From Bacteroides sp. (GTDB lineage: Bacteria > Bacillota > Clostridia > Lachnospirales > Lachnospiraceae), in contig JAMPBO010000001.1 in the NCBI GenBank assembly GCA_023666705.1, forward strand, positions 1-64,000: 64,000 nucleotides of DNA. The letters are read 5' to 3'. The position numbers and the translations under genes are program-made. Position 1 is the stretch's first letter. Each line of letters opens with the position of its first letter. The notes beneath the pieces were generated by a model. That model saw only the letters and a program-made list of their open reading frames with translations, ran no database searches and was not told the origin of the DNA. Of this stretch, positions 18,333 to 26,704 are shown in pieces.

Positions 18333-19398
18333 AAGAATCGCGTGTGCATTGCTGGGCACGCTCATATTATCAACAGCTTTGTCAGGCTGCGGCAAGGACA
18401 AAAATAAGGAGGAAAAACAGGATACCTCATTAAATATTACACCTACCGCAACGATGGGGGATGCGGAGGATATTGCAGTATATTCCAAGGAAGGCTGTAT
18501 TTTAAATGACTTTACGGGAGAGTGGATTGACGAGAAATTTGAGAACAAGCGGGCACTTTGTATCATGATTAATAATTTAAGTGATGCAATGCCACAGTCG
18601 GGTATACAAAAGGCGGATGTAACCTTTGAGTTCCCTGTTGAGGGCGGTATTACAAGATATCTGTGTGTATTTCAGGATTACACTGATTTAGAGAAGCTTG
18701 GACCAATCAGAAGTGCAAGACATTATTATGTGTACACTGCCATTATGTTGGATGCGTATTATGCCCATTATGGCTGGTCTGTTTTTGCTGAGGATGCAAT
18801 CAAGACAACGGGAATGGACAACTTAAACGGTCTTACCTTAGATGGAATCATGTATTACAGGGATAACAGCAGGAGTGCTCCACATAATGTTTACACAGAC
18901 AGTGACTACATTCAGGCAGGGCTTGACACCATGGGATACAGGGATGAGCATACAAGTTCCTACGAAAAAATGTTTAAGTTCAACACAAAGGATACAAACC
19001 TTGACAATGGCACCACTGCCGATAAGGTAAGCCTTTCCTTCAGCAACTACCAAAATCCTTGGTTTGAGTACAATAAGGAGGATGGCTTATATTATAGATT
19101 CCAGTATGGCGGTGAGCAGATTGATGCCAATACGGGTGAGCAGCTTCACTACAAAAATGTTTTGATTTTTGCTGTCAGTATGCCTGAGATTGTAGACGGT
19201 CTTTTGGATGCGGATTTATATTCCGGCGGCGAGGGCTATTATGCAACAAACGGTGAGTACGAGAGCATCAAGTGGAAGCGGGACGGTGACGTAATCAAGT
19301 TCTATACAGAGGACGGCGAGCAGCTGAAAATGAATCCAGGTAATACATTTATTGAGGTAATGAAGACAACACAAATGGATACGATTTCTTTTGAATAA
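18319..19398 (+). CDS. DUF3048 lipoprotein (YerB-like)
   Basis: 359 residues with a lipoprotein signal (LSTALSGCGKDK, Cys about 25). The remainder is DUF3048: CIMINNLSDAMPQSGIQKADVTFEFPVEGGITRYLCVF and GPIRSARHYY are its conserved blocks. Function of the family is unknown; it is an extracytoplasmic lipid-anchored protein, and Bacillus YerB is a homologue. Starts inside ybeY, so translation is coupled. Confidence 0.9.
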   Translation: MKKSKRIACALLGTLILSTALSGCGKDKNKEEKQDTSLNITPTATMGDAEDIAVYSKEGCILNDFTGEWIDEKFENKRALCIMINNLSDAMPQSGIQKADVTFEFPVEGGITRYLCVFQDYTDLEKLGPIRSARHYYVYTAIMLDAYYAHYGWSVFAEDAIKTTGMDNLNGLTLDGIMYYRDNSRSAPHNVYTDSDYIQAGLDTMGYRDEHTSSYEKMFKFNTKDTNLDNGTTADKVSLSFSNYQNPWFEYNKEDGLYYRFQYGGEQIDANTGEQLHYKNVLIFAVSMPEIVDGLLDADLYSGGEGYYATNGEYESIKWKRDGDVIKFYTEDGEQLKMNPGNTFIEVMKTTQMDTISFE

Positions 19399-19410
19399 TT
19401 AAATATGTTT

Positions 19411-19460
19411 ATGGAAATAATTTCTTCAAGGAGTGACTGCCATGAAGAAATTATTTTTAT
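19411..19460 (+). promoter_or_regulatory. Hairpin enclosing a ribosome-binding site and start codon
   Basis: 19411-19428 pairs with 19443-19460 over 18 bp, the inner 14 bp perfect (AAATAATTTCTTCA / TGAAGAAATTATTT). The 14-base loop holds the AGGAG site, and the ATG at 19442-19444 straddles loop and stem. This could control translation of the following gene. Confidence 0.6.
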
Positions 19461-19822
19461 ATATCGTAATCGTTACTGTTATATTTTTTTGTACCTTTTA
19501 TTATGCACGAACCTTTTACAGGGAGAAAATGCAGGCGAAGGCACGATATACACAGGAAGCGGAGGCTACAAGTGAGGAACCAAATGAGGAGACAATTGTT
19601 CTGCCACAGCCGGAGGAAACGGAAGAAAAATACATTGCAGGCATAAAAAACGGATATGTCATTGTGTATATGGATGATGAGGATACGGTTTTTGAGTACA
19701 CGGACATAAGCGTTGATGCAATCAGGGCTACGCTTCCTGAAATGTACAAGAAGCTGCAGCGGAAGATAGAATTTGAGGATAAAAAAGAAGTCTTTGAGTT
19801 CCTTGAGGACCTGGCAAGTTAG
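19442..19822 (+). CDS. Small membrane-anchored protein with BofC-like C-terminal domain
   Basis: 126 residues from ATG 19442 (AAGGAG at 19428-19433). One N-terminal membrane segment (about 4-22), an acidic linker (about 36-62), then YIAGIKNGYVIVYMDDEDTV...VFEFLEDL, which resembles the C-terminal domain of the forespore regulator BofC. If correct it would act outside the membrane during sporulation, but the match is by pattern only. Its start codon is embedded in an 18-bp hairpin. Confidence 0.65.
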   Translation: MKKLFLYIVIVTVIFFCTFYYARTFYREKMQAKARYTQEAEATSEEPNEETIVLPQPEETEEKYIAGIKNGYVIVYMDDEDTVFEYTDISVDAIRATLPEMYKKLQRKIEFEDKKEVFEFLEDLAS

Positions 19823-19831
19823 GAGACTAAA

Positions 19832-21049
19832 ATGTACGATGTGATTGTAATTGGCGGAGGGGCAGCCGGAATTGCTGCAGCTATTTCGGCAGGCCGCCTC
19901 GGTGCCAAGGTACTGATATTGGAAAAAAACAAAAAATTAGGGAAAAAGCTTTATGCAACAGGAAACGGAAAATGTAATCTGGCAAATGAGGATACCTCAA
20001 TTTTGAAAAATTATTTTTCATGGGGAGAATTTCCAGATTTTCTGAACAAGGTCTTTCTGGGAAACCCAATGGAACGAATGACAGACTTTGTCCATTCCAT
20101 CGGGGTAGGTACATACGCAAAAAACGGATATATTTACCCGCTGGCAAATCAGGCGTCGGCTGTCGTGTGGGCAATGCTGGATGAACTGTCGCGTGTCGGG
20201 GTGGAAATTGTAACCAATACGGCAGTGACGGAGCTTGCCGTGGAGCCGGACAGGGTGCGGGTGATGACCGCAGGCGAAGTCTATGTCGGAAAGCATGCTG
20301 TTTTGGCATGTGGAGGGAAAAGCTACGAATCGCTTGGTGGCTCGTCCATGGGTTATGAGCTTGTAAAAGCCCTTGGCGTAGAGCTTACCCCAATCAAACC
20401 GGCGTTATGCCCCGTAGTTACAAAACAGGATTTATCGAACGCATCGGGCGTAAGGGTGGCGGCATTTGCGACACTTTTTGTGGATGAGGTTTTTATGTAT
20501 GAGGAGCGGGGAGAGCTTCAAATAACGGATTACGGGCTGACGGGGATTATGATATTTAATTTCTCCTCCTATGCAGCAAGAGCCTTGACGCTCAAAAAAA
20601 AGGCATGGCTTTCCATTGATTTCGTTCCGCAGCTTTCCAGATCCGAAATATGGGCAATGCTTTCGGCGGCAAAGGAAAGAACCTGTCTCGGTTTTTTAAA
20701 TGGGCTGATAAACGATAAGCTTGCACGCCTGCTCCTGCATGACTGCAAAATTGATGCTAAGAAAAAAACGGATTGTCTTACCAAAACAGAGATTAACAGA
20801 CTTTTGGATAGCTTAACGTCATATCGGGCAGACATTACAGGCTTAAAGGATTACAATCAGGCACAGGTTTGTTCCGGAGGCGTTTGTCTGTCTGAAATTG
20901 ATGCAGACAGTATGCGGCTAAAAAAGTACGGCAACATTTATGTGGCAGGGGAGCTGGTAGATATTGATGGTAAATGCGGGGGATATAATCTCACATTTGC
21001 AATACTTTCAGGAATAAAGGCAGGTACAAGTGCTTATGCTTACGATTAA
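19832..21049 (+). CDS. HI0933/YhiN-family FAD-dependent oxidoreductase
   Basis: 405 residues. N-terminal dinucleotide-binding motif VIGGGAAGIAAAISAGRLG (about 6-24), EKNKKLGKKLYATGNGKCNL (about 31-50) diagnostic for the HI0933/YhiN group, and a second FAD motif near the end (GNIYVAGELVDIDGKCGGYNL, about 368-388). Usually annotated NAD(P)/FAD-dependent oxidoreductase; physiological substrate unknown. Its end overlaps the next oxidoreductase by 20 bases, indicating coupled expression. Confidence 0.9.
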   Translation: MYDVIVIGGGAAGIAAAISAGRLGAKVLILEKNKKLGKKLYATGNGKCNLANEDTSILKNYFSWGEFPDFLNKVFLGNPMERMTDFVHSIGVGTYAKNGYIYPLANQASAVVWAMLDELSRVGVEIVTNTAVTELAVEPDRVRVMTAGEVYVGKHAVLACGGKSYESLGGSSMGYELVKALGVELTPIKPALCPVVTKQDLSNASGVRVAAFATLFVDEVFMYEERGELQITDYGLTGIMIFNFSSYAARALTLKKKAWLSIDFVPQLSRSEIWAMLSAAKERTCLGFLNGLINDKLARLLLHDCKIDAKKKTDCLTKTEINRLLDSLTSYRADITGLKDYNQAQVCSGGVCLSEIDADSMRLKKYGNIYVAGELVDIDGKCGGYNLTFAILSGIKAGTSAYAYD

Positions 21050-22661
21050 TCAGGTAAAGGTGCCAGTGGAGGCAGATCAGGCGGCGATACATAAAAAGAT
21101 AGCCCACATGCTTGGTACTTCTAATTTTAAAATAAACAGGATAACAAAAAAATCTATCGATGCACGAAAGAAGAATGAAATTTATTATATTTATTCCTTT
21201 GAGGTTTCATGTGAGCAGGAAGCCCAGATAGTAAGACATAATAGCAACAATAATAATATTATGTCAACCGAAGAAAAGAAATACACATTTCCATACACGG
21301 CTACACAGAAAAATGAATTAAAGCCTGTCATTGTAGGAGCAGGACCTGCAGGGTATTTTTGTGGACTGTATCTTGCAAGGGCGGGATATGAGCCGATTAT
21401 TCTTGAGCGTGGAAGACAGGTAGAGCAGCGGACAAAGGATGTAAATAAATTTTGGAATGAAGGTATTTTAAACCCTGAGTCAAATGTTTCCTTTGGCGAG
21501 GGCGGTGCAGGTACGTTTTCTGACGGAAAGCTGAACACGGGCATTAAGGATAGGGAAGGAAGAATCAAAGCCGTTATAAACGATTTTATAGCGTGTGGTG
21601 CACCTGAGGACATCGGCTATTTGAGTAAGCCCCATATCGGAACGGATCACCTGTTTCATGTAGTTGCCAATATGCGGCGTGAAATTGAAGCAGTGGGTGG
21701 CAGGGTATGCTTTGAAACATGCTTTACAGGGTTTGAAAAGAACGGCGGCCGTATAAAGGCATTGGCACGGATAACAGGTGCTGACGGAGAAAAGGAAACT
21801 GTTACATTTGACACAAAATCGCTTGTGCTTGCGATTGGTCACAGTGCAAGGGATACCTTTGCAGGTCTTCATCAATTAAATGTATGTATGGAGCCGAAGG
21901 CATTTGCCATGGGGGTACGGGTAGAGCATTTAAGAAGCCTGATAGACGAAAGTCAGTATGGAAGCCGCTATAAGGAGGTGCTTCCAGCGGCTGATTACAA
22001 AATGACCTATAGAAGCAGCAGTGGAAGAAGTGTGTACAGCTTTTGTATGTGCCCCGGCGGCTTTGTTGTCAATGCCTCCTCGGATGTAGGGCAGAGTGTT
22101 GTCAACGGAATGAGCAACCACAGCCGTGATGGGGAAAATTCAAACAGTGCCATTGTGGTCAATGTGACCCCTGATGATTTTAGGGAGGATGGCTTTGACA
22201 AGTACGGCGTTCTGGCGGGTGTGGAATTTCAAAAAAAATATGAGGCATTGGCGTATCAGGAGGGAAAGAGAGGGATTCCCATACAATTATTTGGCGATTA
22301 CAAGGCAGGTAAAGTATCTGCGGACATCGGACATGTAACGCCAAATATAAAAGGGGCTTATTGCTTCGGAAACCTGAATAACTGTTTGCCACCCTATGTA
22401 AATAATGCTATAATTGAGGGGATAGAATATTATGGCAATAAGCTTCGGGGCTTTTCCGGTTACGATACGGTTTTGTCGGGCATAGAGACACGCACGTCAT
22501 CCCCGGTAAGGATTTTACGTGACGAAAATTTTATGAGCATAAGCACGGCAGGCATTTTCCCCTGTGGCGAGGGTGCAGGCTATGCAGGCGGTATAACATC
22601 GGCGGCTGTGGACGGCATTAAGGTTGCCGAGGCAGTGGCAAGATATTTAAATGAAATGTAA
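21030..22661 (+). CDS. COG2509-type FAD-dependent dehydrogenase
   Basis: 543 residues (ATG 21030, or 21036). An N-terminal ferredoxin-like segment (about 1-90) precedes the FAD-binding GAGPAGYFCGLYLARAGY (about 104-121), a GEGGAGTFSDGKLNTG block (about 155-170) and the C-terminal FAD motif FPCGEGAGYAGGITSAA (about 510-526). This is the long uncharacterised FAD dehydrogenase group COG2509. Overlaps the gene before and ends within the proB leader, so it is in the middle of one operon. Confidence 0.88.
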   Translation: MLMLTINQVKVPVEADQAAIHKKIAHMLGTSNFKINRITKKSIDARKKNEIYYIYSFEVSCEQEAQIVRHNSNNNNIMSTEEKKYTFPYTATQKNELKPVIVGAGPAGYFCGLYLARAGYEPIILERGRQVEQRTKDVNKFWNEGILNPESNVSFGEGGAGTFSDGKLNTGIKDREGRIKAVINDFIACGAPEDIGYLSKPHIGTDHLFHVVANMRREIEAVGGRVCFETCFTGFEKNGGRIKALARITGADGEKETVTFDTKSLVLAIGHSARDTFAGLHQLNVCMEPKAFAMGVRVEHLRSLIDESQYGSRYKEVLPAADYKMTYRSSSGRSVYSFCMCPGGFVVNASSDVGQSVVNGMSNHSRDGENSNSAIVVNVTPDDFREDGFDKYGVLAGVEFQKKYEALAYQEGKRGIPIQLFGDYKAGKVSADIGHVTPNIKGAYCFGNLNNCLPPYVNNAIIEGIEYYGNKLRGFSGYDTVLSGIETRTSSPVRILRDENFMSISTAGIFPCGEGAGYAGGITSAAVDGIKVAEAVARYLNEM

Positions 22662-22674
22662 AGGGATATACAGT

Positions 22675-23526
22675 ATGAATTACAGGGAACGACTGAAGGA
22701 TAAGAAAAAGATAGTAATTAAAATAGGCTCGTCCTCCATTATACATGAGGAGACAGGTGGTGTAGATTTCAGAAAGCTGGAGCATCTGGTAAGAATTTTA
22801 TGTGACCTTAAAAATCAGGACAAGGATGTTGTGCTTGTTTCATCAGGTGCAATCGGAGTCGGTATACAGGCGATGGGGCTTGCTACAAAGCCGAAGACCG
22901 TATCCTTGAAGCAGGCATGTGCCGCTGTTGGACAGGGGCAGCTCATGATGATGTACCAGAAGCTTTTTATGGAATATAACCATATGGCAGCACAGGTACT
23001 TTTAACCTTTGATGCCATAACCAATGACGAGAGACGGAGAAATGCGGTCAATGCCATGAATGAGCTTCTCCAGCAAAATATTATACCTGTTGTCAATGAA
23101 AATGACACGGTTGCCACAGAGGAAATTGAGTTTGGGGATAATGATACCCTATCAGCAATTGTTGCCCATCTTATCAAAGCAGATTTGCTTATTTTGCTCA
23201 CGGACATTGATGGATTTTATACGGATGACCCCCATAAAAATGCGGATGCAGAGAAGATATCCGTGATAGAGCAGATTACGGATGAATTTAAGGCGATGGC
23301 AAAGGGCTCAAACACGATGTACGGAACGGGCGGAATGGCGACCAAGATTGCCGCTGCAAGAATCGCAACGGATTCAGGGGCAGATATGGCAATCTTACAT
23401 GCATCGGATTTAAGCCTGATTAATTCACTGATAGATGGAGAGGATGTCGGTACATTATTTCTTGCACATGACAGTGAGGACTTTGACACATTTGACTTTA
23501 TAATCAATAAAAAATATCTGAATTAG
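22675..23526 (+). CDS. proB: Glutamate 5-kinase (without PUA domain)
   Basis: 283 residues from ATG 22675, preceded by AAAGGGA; ATG 22651 overlaps the upstream gene and lacks a site. Amino-acid-kinase fold: KIVIKIGSSSI (about 13-23), VSSGAIGVGIQAMG (about 55-68), FGDNDTLSAIVA (about 150-161), MYGTGGMATKI. It starts proline synthesis by phosphorylating glutamate. The C-terminal PUA domain of E. coli ProB is absent, as in many short forms. ProA is encoded nearby; an inserted element separates proB from the DUF896 gene. Confidence 0.95.
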   Translation: MNYRERLKDKKKIVIKIGSSSIIHEETGGVDFRKLEHLVRILCDLKNQDKDVVLVSSGAIGVGIQAMGLATKPKTVSLKQACAAVGQGQLMMMYQKLFMEYNHMAAQVLLTFDAITNDERRRNAVNAMNELLQQNIIPVVNENDTVATEEIEFGDNDTLSAIVAHLIKADLLILLTDIDGFYTDDPHKNADAEKISVIEQITDEFKAMAKGSNTMYGTGGMATKIAAARIATDSGADMAILHASDLSLINSLIDGEDVGTLFLAHDSEDFDTFDFIINKKYLN

Positions 23527-23757
23527 GGAGTTTAATTGGCAATTGCGAAATTCTGCCTTTTGAAAACGTCCGTTGTACAATATAGACAAATCACCACAAG
23601 GCACACTTTCGTTATGTGTCGCACGTAACGGTACTAAGCTCGAAGAAACCTCGCTAAGTACCGACGGCTCCACAATGCCTTGCTTGTGATATTGTCTATA
23701 TTATACAACTACTTTTCAGTAATATGACATTTCGCAATCACCTATTAGGGAGTTTAA
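23522..23757 (+). mobile_element. MITE-like palindromic element with 14-bp target duplication
   Basis: A 14-base direct repeat ATTAGGGAGTTTAA occurs at 23522-23535 and 23744-23757. Between them lies a roughly 208-bp sequence with perfect 10-bp inverted ends ATTGCGAAAT (23542-23551) and ATTTCGCAAT (23729-23738). The two halves of its interior are imperfectly complementary (for example AATATAGACAA...AAGGCA on both arms), with an inner CGGTACT...AAGTACCG stem. It encodes nothing recognisable. The left duplicate contains the proB stop and the right one supplies the ribosome site of the DUF896 gene, so removal of the element restores a tight operon. Confidence 0.75.
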
Positions 23758-23982
23758 ATGAACGAGGAAAAAATACAGCGTATCAATGTTTTATATAAAA
23801 AAAGCAAGTCCGGGGAAGGGCTTACCCCCGAGGAGACAGCGGAACAACAGGCACTTAGGAGAGAGTATATTGAGGATTTTAAGAGAAATCTCCGTGGAAC
23901 ACTTGACAATGTAGATATAAAGGAAAAGGACGGTTCCATTACACATGCCAAAGATATCCCAAACAGGCATAAGAAAAAGTAA
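23758..23982 (+). CDS. DUF896 protein (YnzC/YozC-like)
   Basis: 74 residues. RINVLYKKSKSGEGLTPEETAEQQALRREYI is the two-helix core of DUF896, a small cytoplasmic family associated with the SOS regulon in Bacillus; function unresolved. The AGGGAG ribosome site lies in the right-hand 14-bp duplicate of the inserted element, 5 bases before ATG. Followed after 12 bases by fthC. Confidence 0.88.
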   Translation: MNEEKIQRINVLYKKSKSGEGLTPEETAEQQALRREYIEDFKRNLRGTLDNVDIKEKDGSITHAKDIPNRHKKK

Positions 23983-23994
23983 CCGAACAAAGAT

Positions 23995-24525
23995 ATGGAT
24001 GATAAAAAGAAACTGCGGAAACGGATGCTTGCACTTAGAAGTGGGCTTGCAAAAGCTTATGTCATAGAGGCATCCCATGAAATCTGTACATTGCTTCAGA
24101 GGTGCCAGACCTACAGGAAAGCAGACAATATATGTCTTTATGTGCCTGTAAACAATGAGGTTAATGTCACAGAGCTTTTTGAAAGTGTATCGGCTAAGAT
24201 TTACCTGCCTAAGGTACAGGAAAACATTATGGAATTTTATCTGTATACGGGAATGGAACACCTTGTAAATGGAGCTTACAACATTCCTGAACCTGATAGT
24301 GGTGTCCCCTTAACGCCTGATGATCATACGCTTGTTGTTATGCCGGGTGTTGCATTTTCCCGCGATGGATATAGGCTGGGATACGGAGGCGGATACTATG
24401 ACAGGTATTTGCAGCGGTATCCGCAATGTAATAAAATTGCAGTATGCTACAAGGAGCAGATGGTTGACACAATTCCGTTTGAGGCATATGACGTGAAGCC
24501 TGATTCCATTATTTCAAATGAGTAA
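23995..24525 (+). CDS. 5-formyltetrahydrofolate cyclo-ligase
   Basis: 176 residues. KKLRKRMLALR at the N-terminus (ATP-binding), YVPVNNEVNV (about 43-52), PGVAFSRDGYRLGYGGGYYDRYL (about 120-142) with the diagnostic GYGGGYYDR loop. Converts 5-formyl-THF to 5,10-methenyl-THF using ATP, recovering folate from the stored form. Short spacing to DUF896 and placement between proB and proA suggest one transcript. Confidence 0.93.
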   Translation: MDDKKKLRKRMLALRSGLAKAYVIEASHEICTLLQRCQTYRKADNICLYVPVNNEVNVTELFESVSAKIYLPKVQENIMEFYLYTGMEHLVNGAYNIPEPDSGVPLTPDDHTLVVMPGVAFSRDGYRLGYGGGYYDRYLQRYPQCNKIAVCYKEQMVDTIPFEAYDVKPDSIISNE

Positions 24526-24612
24526 GCTTTTATGAAAGTGTGATTGCATCATTGATATTGCAGAACGTTACCAATAATTATATTATGTAAACAAATAGGA
24601 GAATTATGATTT

Positions 24613-25854
24613 ATGTTGAATGAACTTGGAAAAAAAGCAAGGGCAGCCAGCCGTATTTTGGCAAAGCTTTCCCAGACAGAAAAAAACAATGCACTGCTTG
24701 CCGTAGCGGATGCACTGGTTGCAGATTGTGACGAAATCATTGCGGCAAATGATATTGATATGGAGGCGGCAACAAAAAATGGCATGTCGCCTGCACTGTT
24801 GGACAGACTGAAACTCACAAAACAGAGATTTGAAGACATGGCTGAGGGAATCAGGCAGGTGGTTCGTCTTGAGGATCCGATTGGTGAGGTTTTGTCCATG
24901 AAGGAGCGTCCAAACGGTCTTATCATCGGACAAAAGAGAGTTCCGATGGGTGTCATCGGCATCATATATGAATCCCGTCCAAATGTGACGGTTGATGCAT
25001 TTTCTCTGTGCTTTAAAACGGGAAACGCAGTCATTCTAAGGGGTGGAAGCGACTGTATCCACTCAAATATTGCCCTTGTCAAGGTGATCAGGAGTGCCCT
25101 GTTATCTGCAGGTGTTACGGAGGATGCCATTTCCCTGATTGAAAATACAGACAGGGAAGTTGCAAGGCAGTTTATGAGACTCAATCAATATGTAGACCTG
25201 CTTATTCCAAGGGGTGGTGCAGGGCTGATTAAAACCGTGGTGGAAACTGCAACGATACCTGTTATTGAGACGGGAACGGGAAACTGTCACATTTACGTTG
25301 ATAAAACTGCGGATTTGGATAAGGCGGTCGCCATTATTAAAAATGCAAAGCTTCAGCGGCTCGGCGTCTGTAATGCCTGCGAATCGCTTGTGATACATAA
25401 GGATATCGCACAAACCGCAATTCCGCTTATTGCAGGTATGCTCAAGGAAAATGACTGTGAAATAAGGGGTGATGCGGACTCGGCTGCAATTTCATCTTAT
25501 ATTGTTCCTGCCACGGAGGAGGATTACGGGACGGAATATCTTGCGAAAATTATATCCGCTAAGATTGTGGACAGTCTTGATGAGGCAATTGAGCACATTA
25601 ACAATTACAGCACAGGTCACTCGGAGGCGATTATAACCAACGATTACGAAAGTGCCCAACGGTTTTTGGCAGAGATTGACTCCGCTTGCGTTTATGTCAA
25701 TGCCTCAACCAGATTTACGGATGGATTTATGTTTGGATTTGGTGCAGAAATAGGCATTTCCACGCAAAAGCTTCATGCAAGGGGACCGATGGGGCTGCTT
25801 GCACTTACTTCCACAAAGTATATTATTTATGGAAATGGTCAGATCAGAGAGTAG
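24613..25854 (+). CDS. proA: Gamma-glutamyl phosphate reductase
   Basis: 413 residues from ATG 24613 (AGGAG at 24597-24601). Aldehyde-dehydrogenase fold with [18 protein letters not shown] (about 111-128), the catalytic Cys region [12 protein letters not shown] (about 250-261), and [22 protein letters not shown] (about 377-398). Reduces glutamyl phosphate to the semialdehyde, second step of proline synthesis after ProB. The 87-base gap before it contains a sequence resembling half of a dif site. Confidence 0.96.
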   Translation: MLNELGKKARAASRILAKLSQTEKNNALLAVADALVADCDEIIAANDIDMEAATKNGMSPALLDRLKLTKQRFEDMAEGIRQVVRLEDPIGEVLSMKERPNGLIIGQKRVPMGVIGIIYESRPNVTVDAFSLCFKTGNAVILRGGSDCIHSNIALVKVIRSALLSAGVTEDAISLIENTDREVARQFMRLNQYVDLLIPRGGAGLIKTVVETATIPVIETGTGNCHIYVDKTADLDKAVAIIKNAKLQRLGVCNACESLVIHKDIAQTAIPLIAGMLKENDCEIRGDADSAAISSYIVPATEEDYGTEYLAKIISAKIVDSLDEAIEHINNYSTGHSEAIITNDYESAQRFLAEIDSACVYVNASTRFTDGFMFGFGAEIGISTQKLHARGPMGLLALTSTKYIIYGNGQIRE

Positions 25855-25885
25855 TAATTTATATAAAAGATAAGGAGAGTAATGT

Positions 25886-26704
25886 ATGTCAAACATGAAG
25901 TTTACCGGCTCGAAGCAGTATGTTGCTTCACAGGAGCTGATGGCAGCCGTGGATGTTGCGAGAGCACTTGAGAAGCCTTTGTTGATTAAGGGGGAACCGG
26001 GAACAGGAAAAACAATGCTTGCGGACGCAATTAGTGAGGCGTTTGGAATGAAGCTTTTTATCTGGAATATTAAGTCCACAACAAAGGCACAGGATGGTCT
26101 TTATGTGTACGATACCATCCAGCGTCTTTATGACAGCCAGTTTGGCGAGGAGGGTGTTGATGATATTGCAAGATATATCAAGCTTGGCAAGCTGGGCGAG
26201 GCATTTAAGTCTGAGGAGCAGGTGATTTTGCTGATTGACGAGATTGATAAGGCAGACCTTGAGTTTCCGAACGATTTGCTCTGGGAGCTTGACAAGATGG
26301 AATTTTATATCCATGAGACAAAGGAAACCGTCAAGGCAAAGACAAGACCAATCGTTATCATAACGTCAAATGCCGAAAAAGAGCTTCCGGATGCGTTCTT
26401 GCGAAGATGTATTTTCCATTATATCAGCTTTCCTGAAAAGGAGGAAATGCAGGAAATCGTAAATGTTCATTTTGAGAATATGGACGAGAATCTGTTAAAG
26501 CATGCCATGGATACCTTTTACTGGATCCGGGAGATAAAGGAGGTCCGAAAAAAGCCAAGCACATCAGAACTGATTGACTGGCTGAATGCACTTATCATGG
26601 GCGGAATAGACCCTGAAACACTGCGGGAGAAGCTTCCGTATCTGGGTGTGCTGATTAAGAAGGATGAGGACATAGAGACTGTAAAGAAGAGGAGAATATT
26701 TTAA
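25886..26704 (+). CDS. MoxR-type AAA+ ATPase
   Basis: 272 residues. Walker A GEPGTGKT (about 36-43), Walker B VILLIDEIDKAD (about 112-123), sensor-1 PIVIITSNAEKELPDAFLRRC (about 152-172) with arginine finger. MoxR ATPases act with von Willebrand A proteins as chaperone-like assembly or maturation modules; such a VWA gene starts with zero intergenic bases downstream. The client is unknown. Confidence 0.92.
   Translation: MSNMKFTGSKQYVASQELMAAVDVARALEKPLLIKGEPGTGKTMLADAISEAFGMKLFIWNIKSTTKAQDGLYVYDTIQRLYDSQFGEEGVDDIARYIKLGKLGEAFKSEEQVILLIDEIDKADLEFPNDLLWELDKMEFYIHETKETVKAKTRPIVIITSNAEKELPDAFLRRCIFHYISFPEKEEMQEIVNVHFENMDENLLKHAMDTFYWIREIKEVRKKPSTSELIDWLNALIMGGIDPETLREKLPYLGVLIKKDEDIETVKKRRIF

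Noticed and set aside
23581-23700. Possible structured RNA gene or tRNA after proB
   Set aside because: Strong folding is explained by the palindromic inserted element; no cloverleaf, anticodon arm or CCA end was found.
24549-25184. 211-codon - strand frame inside proA
   Set aside because: Antisense shadow; no ribosome site and no family resemblance.
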